DNA of 12,683 nt. Origin: Ectocarpus siliculosus (taxonomy: Eukaryota; Sar; Phaeophyceae; Ectocarpales; Ectocarpaceae). Both the position numbers and the translations under genes were made by a program. Positions 9,901-12,683 of the stretch are shown here, piece after piece (the stretch's first letter is position 1; every line of letters begins with the position of its first letter). The stretch spans positions 781,138 through 793,820 of the forward strand of contig FN649735.1 of NCBI GenBank assembly GCA_000310025.1, written 5' to 3'. Under the pieces are notes generated by a model. It made no database searches, was not told the DNA's origin, and saw nothing but the letters and a program-made list of their open reading frames with translations.

Positions 9901-11469
9901 GTTCGGTGTTTTCTTCTTTCTGTTTTTTTTTTTTCGGAGCTTGTGCTTGTGTTGTTGAAGGTGTGCCTCCTGAATGGGCATCGACCGCGCTATGTAACGG
10001 GTTGACCAGTGAAAAGACGTCAGTCTCTGCGGCTGGAAACAGAAAATGCGTCTATGTATGGGCCACGATCTGGAACCCCGTGAGGGGGCATCATGGGGGA
10101 CGCTGCGTTGTGCCGGGTGCAATGCAGGTGAAAGCGCGTGACACGAAGGACGTGGTAAGTAGTGTTGAAGTTGTGTCAAGATCTGAACATTGCCAGGCGC
10201 CCTCGCCAAAGCGCTGGTATGTTTGCCCAGGTGTATGATATGGTGTCGGAAAATGTTGGCGCAACTGAGGGATGGTCGCACACCCTTAAGTACCGTTTTT
10301 TTTTTTGTACTATTTTCTTGCTCTAAAACAAGGAATCTATATTTCTCCACGGATAAAAGTCCAGCAAATATTAGGAACGAATTGATAGCGTTAGCGGAGG
10401 CACTACTTGTGTTTCCACGATTCCCCGAGCAGCATGTCTGCACGTAACGGGCTCGTGATTTTTTTTTTTTAATGGTAGCTGTGTCGGCGAGCCGAGCAGC
10501 GTATGGTGATACCTCCCCCTGTGGCTAGCAGCCTCTCCAATGTTTTTATTTTTAGGGAAGAGTCCACAGCGTTACCAGAGGCACTACCTGCATTTCTGCT
10601 TCTCTCCCCCAAGCAGCGTACACGTGGGTAACAGGCTCTCCATTTTATTTTATTTTTTTCAGGTGGTGGTTGTGTCGGCGAGCGACGTCGTTCCGACCGA
10701 GGCACCGGGAGCGGGCGTGGACTGCGACCCCTACTGCGTGCTGGAGGTGTTGCCGGAGGGAACGAGGCTGAAGCAGGGGGCGGCGGAGAACACCAAGTAC
10801 AAGACCGTGTGCAAGGTGTGTACCATGTATGATCTCGCCCGTTTCGAGACGGGGAACGGGGGGGGGTGTACTAATAGTCGTGCATGCCGTAGTCGTTAGA
10901 CCATTGGCCTCGCATCCCTACAACGCCGGGACGGAGCACGCACGGTTTTCGCCGGACCAGACGGGGTGTTGGTAAGACTGCTGGCTGTGTGGAGTGAGAA
11001 AATCTTCATGGCCATTTTTTGTCCGGACTTGTTTTTTGTGTTCACCAGCCAGGCGCACCTCCGCTAGTTTTGGCTGAGACAGAACCCACGACTTTTTTTT
11101 TTTTTTCGTCAGACGGGCACCGCGAACCCGGTGTGGAACGAGGGAGTCACGATCCCTCAGGTGGAGCACCTGGATGCCAAGCTCGTGGTGACGGTCTGCA
11201 ACAAGCGCGCGATGGGCAGGTGCGTTATGTGTTATGTGTTGGAAGTATCGTGTTTTGAAGAGGAGTCTTAATGCAGAGAAAGCAGGGTGGGCGTGGCACG
11301 TTTCACGGCCGTGTTTCGGGTGCTGTTGCTGTTGATGTTGTCTTGAGGTGTTGGTGCTGTGCTGGCGTTGGTAACGGCGATGGATGCTCTTGATGTGTCT
11401 TGTCTTGAGGTGGTGGTGCTGTTAGGATGCCCCCCCTTTTACTGTCATTGCCTTCGAGCAATTCCTCCA

Positions 11470-11512
<43 letters not shown>

Positions 11513-11817
11513 CTAAACCCTGGGGCCTGCAAAAAGCGTCACATGGTCCTCCGTCCCGGCATTGTAGCGATGGGGAAAGGTCTATGGTCTACCGACTCGC
11601 GACATCGCGTTAAACACCGCCCCCTCCCCTCGACTTTTTTTTTTTTTTTTCCCGTCTTGCGTCTTGCAGAGACCAATGCCTCGGTAAGATCGAGGTTCCG
11701 CTGTCATCGGTGAAGGGTGCGATGGAGCCCAGGGACATGGTCATGAGCCTCGCCACCGCTGACGGTGCCACGGAGCCCGCGTGCGGCGACCTCCGCGTGA
11801 CGGTTCAACTCAAGTAA
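6940..11817 (+). CDS. REEP/Yop1/HVA22-like (TB2/DP1) ER-shaping protein fused to a C2 domain (7 exons)
   Basis: Exons 6940-7173, 7648-7739, 8857-8935, 9617-9883, 10663-10815, 11113-11219 and 11670-11817 join in phase (intron phases 0, 2, 0, 0, 0, 2) to encode 359 residues. All introns are GT-AG. Residues 43-154 form a TB2/DP1/HVA22 domain: hydrophobic hairpin 1 (43-77, NLIGFCYPAFASFK at its end), the family signature AIDSPDALASQQLLSYW (79-95), hairpin 2 (to about 133, with PYYSIAKGF), and the amphipathic GATHLYDVVIRPL (136-148). In this family the hairpins wedge into the cytosolic leaflet and curve tubular ER. Residues 155-220 are a linker rich in Ala, Ser and Pro. Residues 221-359 are a C2 domain: ELRVVVVSASDV strand, DPYCVLEV, ANPVWNEG, LGKIEVPLSSV and the closing GDLRVTVQLK. 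Most calcium ligands seem absent, so lipid or protein binding may be calcium-independent. The start could be the ATG at 6940 or 6949; TAA at 6925 closes the frame upstream. The hairpin-C2 combination recalls extended synaptotagmins, so a role tethering or shaping ER is inferred. Confidence 0.9.
7492..7545 (+). repeat. dispersed direct repeat, copy B
   Basis: This is the partner of 6794-6848, here inside intron 1 of the DP1/C2 gene. It shares the exact core ttggccatcggtgatcggt and the exact tail tccgtcctctcgag. Confidence 0.8.
7740..8067 (+). repeat. 84 bp tandem array, 3.9 copies, each beginning with the exon 2 splice donor
   Basis: Units start at 7740, 7824, 7908 and 7992, exactly 84 bp apart; the fourth breaks off after gcgtgt at 8067. 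Each begins gtgag and follows ttcag, so the junction TTCAG|GTGAG of exon 2 is present four times. Copies differ by only one to a few bases, so the array is young. In the exon 2 frame each donor copy is read AGG TGA. Use of donors 2-4 would therefore end the protein straight after exon 2, within the membrane domain. No spacers are present, so this is a plain tandem repeat. Confidence 0.97.
8703..8788 (+). other. CT-rich tract before exon 3 acceptor
   Basis: This is a run of ctctct, gtctct and gtgtgt elements in intron 2. From its end to the CAG at 8854-8856 there is no AG dinucleotide, which fits scanning from an upstream branch site to the first AG and supports the exon 3 start at 8857. A second AG 11 bases further on (8866-8867) would break the frame. 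Confidence 0.55.
9056..9105. repeat. 25 bp tandem duplication in intron 3
   Basis: Two 25 bp copies of atgagc.tt.tacttaacaaaatgc lie end to end (9056-9080, 9081-9105) with two mismatches. Confidence 0.9.
9457..9604 (+). repeat. triplicated pyrimidine tract before exon 4 acceptor
   Basis: Three imperfect copies of a block containing catc.c..tccacaaaccttctct lie at about 9457-9500, 9519-9553 and 9554-9604. The last leads into the true acceptor tttttcgtcag at 9616. The first copy is followed by a decoy acctt-rich tract and CTCAG at 9509-9513. Using that decoy would add 103 bases and shift the reading frame. Confidence 0.75.
10371..10689 (+). repeat. tandem duplication of the intron 4/exon 5 junction, upstream copy decayed
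   Basis: The segment 10371-10497 resembles 10552-10689. Shared landmarks in order are ttagg, agcgtta, gaggcactac, ccc.agcagc, cacgt..g..aac.ggctc, a long T tract, and then ggt.g.tgtgtcggcgagc. The last block is the beginning of exon 5 (VVVVSAS) in the downstream copy. In the upstream copy the splice AG after the T tract has become AA (about 10471-10472), so it should not splice. The duplication therefore carried an acceptor plus about 25 bp of exon. Confidence 0.8.
11333..11422. repeat. imperfect direct repeat in intron 6
   Basis: The block tgatgt.gtcttgaggtg.tggtgctgt occurs at 11333-11360 and, with a short tcttg insertion, at 11391-11422. Confidence 0.7.
11473..11511. repeat. (AC)n microsatellite
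   Basis: A 39 bp run of alternating A and C in intron 6. It is likely length-variable. Confidence 0.97.
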
Positions 11818-11833
11818 AAAAAACAAAAAGGAA

Positions 11834-11849
11834 GGGGGGGGGGGGGGGG
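11834..11849. repeat. poly-G run (16)
   Basis: Sixteen consecutive G start 17 bp after the stop codon of the DP1/C2 gene, on its coding strand. They would probably lie in the mRNA 3' UTR. Confidence 0.95.
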
Positions 11850-12288
11850 AGGATTGATCGGCGGGTGCTACGCCCAGATGGCGTGCGAGAGGTATGGGGA
11901 AAGTGATCGTTGAGGCGGAAGAGCGCGCTCTGAGGGAAGCACGGTTGAAACCCTCGGCTTGGAGAAGCACCCGACCCGCCGTGCACGGGAACAAGCGTCC
12001 GGCGAATGCAGCTGGGAGGGTTGGATGGTTCGGTGGAGTCTACTAGACGCGCGGCAGAAAACACGTCTGGTACGACATGGTCGGGAGCGCCTTAAGCGTT
12101 CTCGAAGCTTGGTTCGAGCGAGGGGCGGAATCAAAGTTCTGAAACGTGGTATGTATCTACGAAGTTTTGGTTCGGACGGCGGGAGGGAGACTGGCAAGCT
12201 AGCTCGAGAACCGAAGGGGTCGGGGTTGATGCTCCTGCTCTGTAGTAGAGCTCGGCTACATACAAGGCAGAGGGAGTCAAGTCATCAC

Positions 12289-12298
12289 GGGGGGGGGG
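12289..12298. repeat. poly-G run (10)
   Basis: Ten consecutive G, with further G-rich sequence at 12327-12350. Confidence 0.95.
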
Positions 12299-12593
12299 AG
12301 GATCTCGCAACTCTGAGAAAAAGGTTTGGGGGGGAGGAGGGAGGGAGGCGTGCTTGGTAAGTAGCCTTGCACGGCCGCGGTCTCCAGACGCTGGGCCGCT
12401 GGAGGGGGAGAGCTGAAGATGTGTTGTGCGAAAAGGAGAACAGTTGTGGGGGGGGTTGGGGCAGCATGGCGGCGTTCATTGCTTTCGTAGCCTGCACTCG
12501 GTCTTCGGTTGCCCTTTCTCATCCGTTCGCGGCGGCAGGCGTTTTGTGGTGGCTGGTGAAGCGCGCGCGCGCAGCGTGGGAGTGTGCGGGGGA

Positions 12594-12607
12594 GGGGGGG
12601 GGGGGGG
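12594..12607. repeat. poly-G run (14)
   Basis: Fourteen consecutive G, preceded by gcgggggag, near the end of the window. Confidence 0.95.
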
Positions 12608-12683
12608 AACTGCATGCACAGGCATCGTGAGGGTACAAGTGTGAAAAAGCTTGATGCACACCCCAGAGGTCCCATTCCTGCTG

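Larger units (their letters stand above)
11818..12683. other. 3' flank of the DP1/C2 gene, no gene seen
   Basis: This begins at the TAA of the DP1/C2 gene with an A-rich stretch (caagtaaaaaaaacaaaaagg). It probably holds a 3' untranslated region; brown-algal 3' UTRs are often long. Runs of G lie at 11834-11849 (16), 12289-12298 (10) and 12594-12607 (14). Open frames here are low-complexity (Arg/Gly or Pro-rich) and show no family signature. No canonical AATAAA was identified. Confidence 0.5.

Noticed and set aside
9613-10443. 276-codon open frame on the minus strand
   Set aside because: It is antisense to exon 4 and intron 4 of the DP1/C2 gene. Its length comes from the G/C-rich alanine tract, and it shows no family signature.
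12100-12130. ggttcgag resembling a tRNA T-loop
   Set aside because: No matching acceptor, D-arm or anticodon stem could be found around it.
11959-12675. Arg/Gly-rich plus frame and Pro-rich minus frames in the 3' flank
   Set aside because: Low-complexity frames caused by G runs. The plus frame lacks an ATG start and none shows a domain.

Overview
The window looks like nuclear DNA of an intron-rich eukaryote, most likely a stramenopile of the brown-alga type (Ectocarpus-like). The evidence is one securely decoded gene split into seven short exons by introns of 297-1117 bp. Its introns are GT-AG and mostly end in long T-rich tracts such as tttttcgtcag. Exon codons are G/C-rich in the third position, and poly-C and poly-G runs are frequent in the non-coding DNA. 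Nothing bacterial is visible: no operons, ribosome binding sites or CRISPR. The taxon is inferred from style, not from a marker gene.

Layout. (1) About 1-2137, plus strand: the 3' part of a gene for a small basic protein with an RS-like tail. Exons are seen at 285-349, 580-715 and 1838-2137; the 5' end is unclear. Its last intron carries a long inverted repeat (1363-1685). (2) 2138-6939: a 4.8 kb stretch without a convincing gene. It holds a weak multi-exon candidate (2767-4025), a perfect 49 bp tandem duplication, and poly-G and poly-C tracts. (3) 6940-11817, plus strand: a seven-exon gene encoding a 359-residue protein. The first half is a TB2/DP1/HVA22 (REEP/Yop1) ER-membrane hairpin domain. 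The second half, after an alanine-rich linker, is a single C2 domain. (4) 11818-12683: 3' flank, with poly-G tracts and no supported gene.

The most interesting item is the hairpin-plus-C2 architecture. It resembles in principle the layout of extended synaptotagmins, an ER hairpin anchor followed by a C2 module, but built from a REEP-type anchor. The C2 loops appear to lack most calcium ligands. A second theme is that this gene's boundaries are repeatedly duplicated. There is a possible copy of the start-codon region (now a short upstream ORF), a four-fold 84 bp array that copies the exon 2 splice donor, repeated acceptor-type pyrimidine tracts before exon 4, and a decayed copy of the intron 4/exon 5 junction whose AG has been lost.

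The two clear genes share a strand but show no visible functional link: one looks nuclear or RNA-related, the other ER-membrane.
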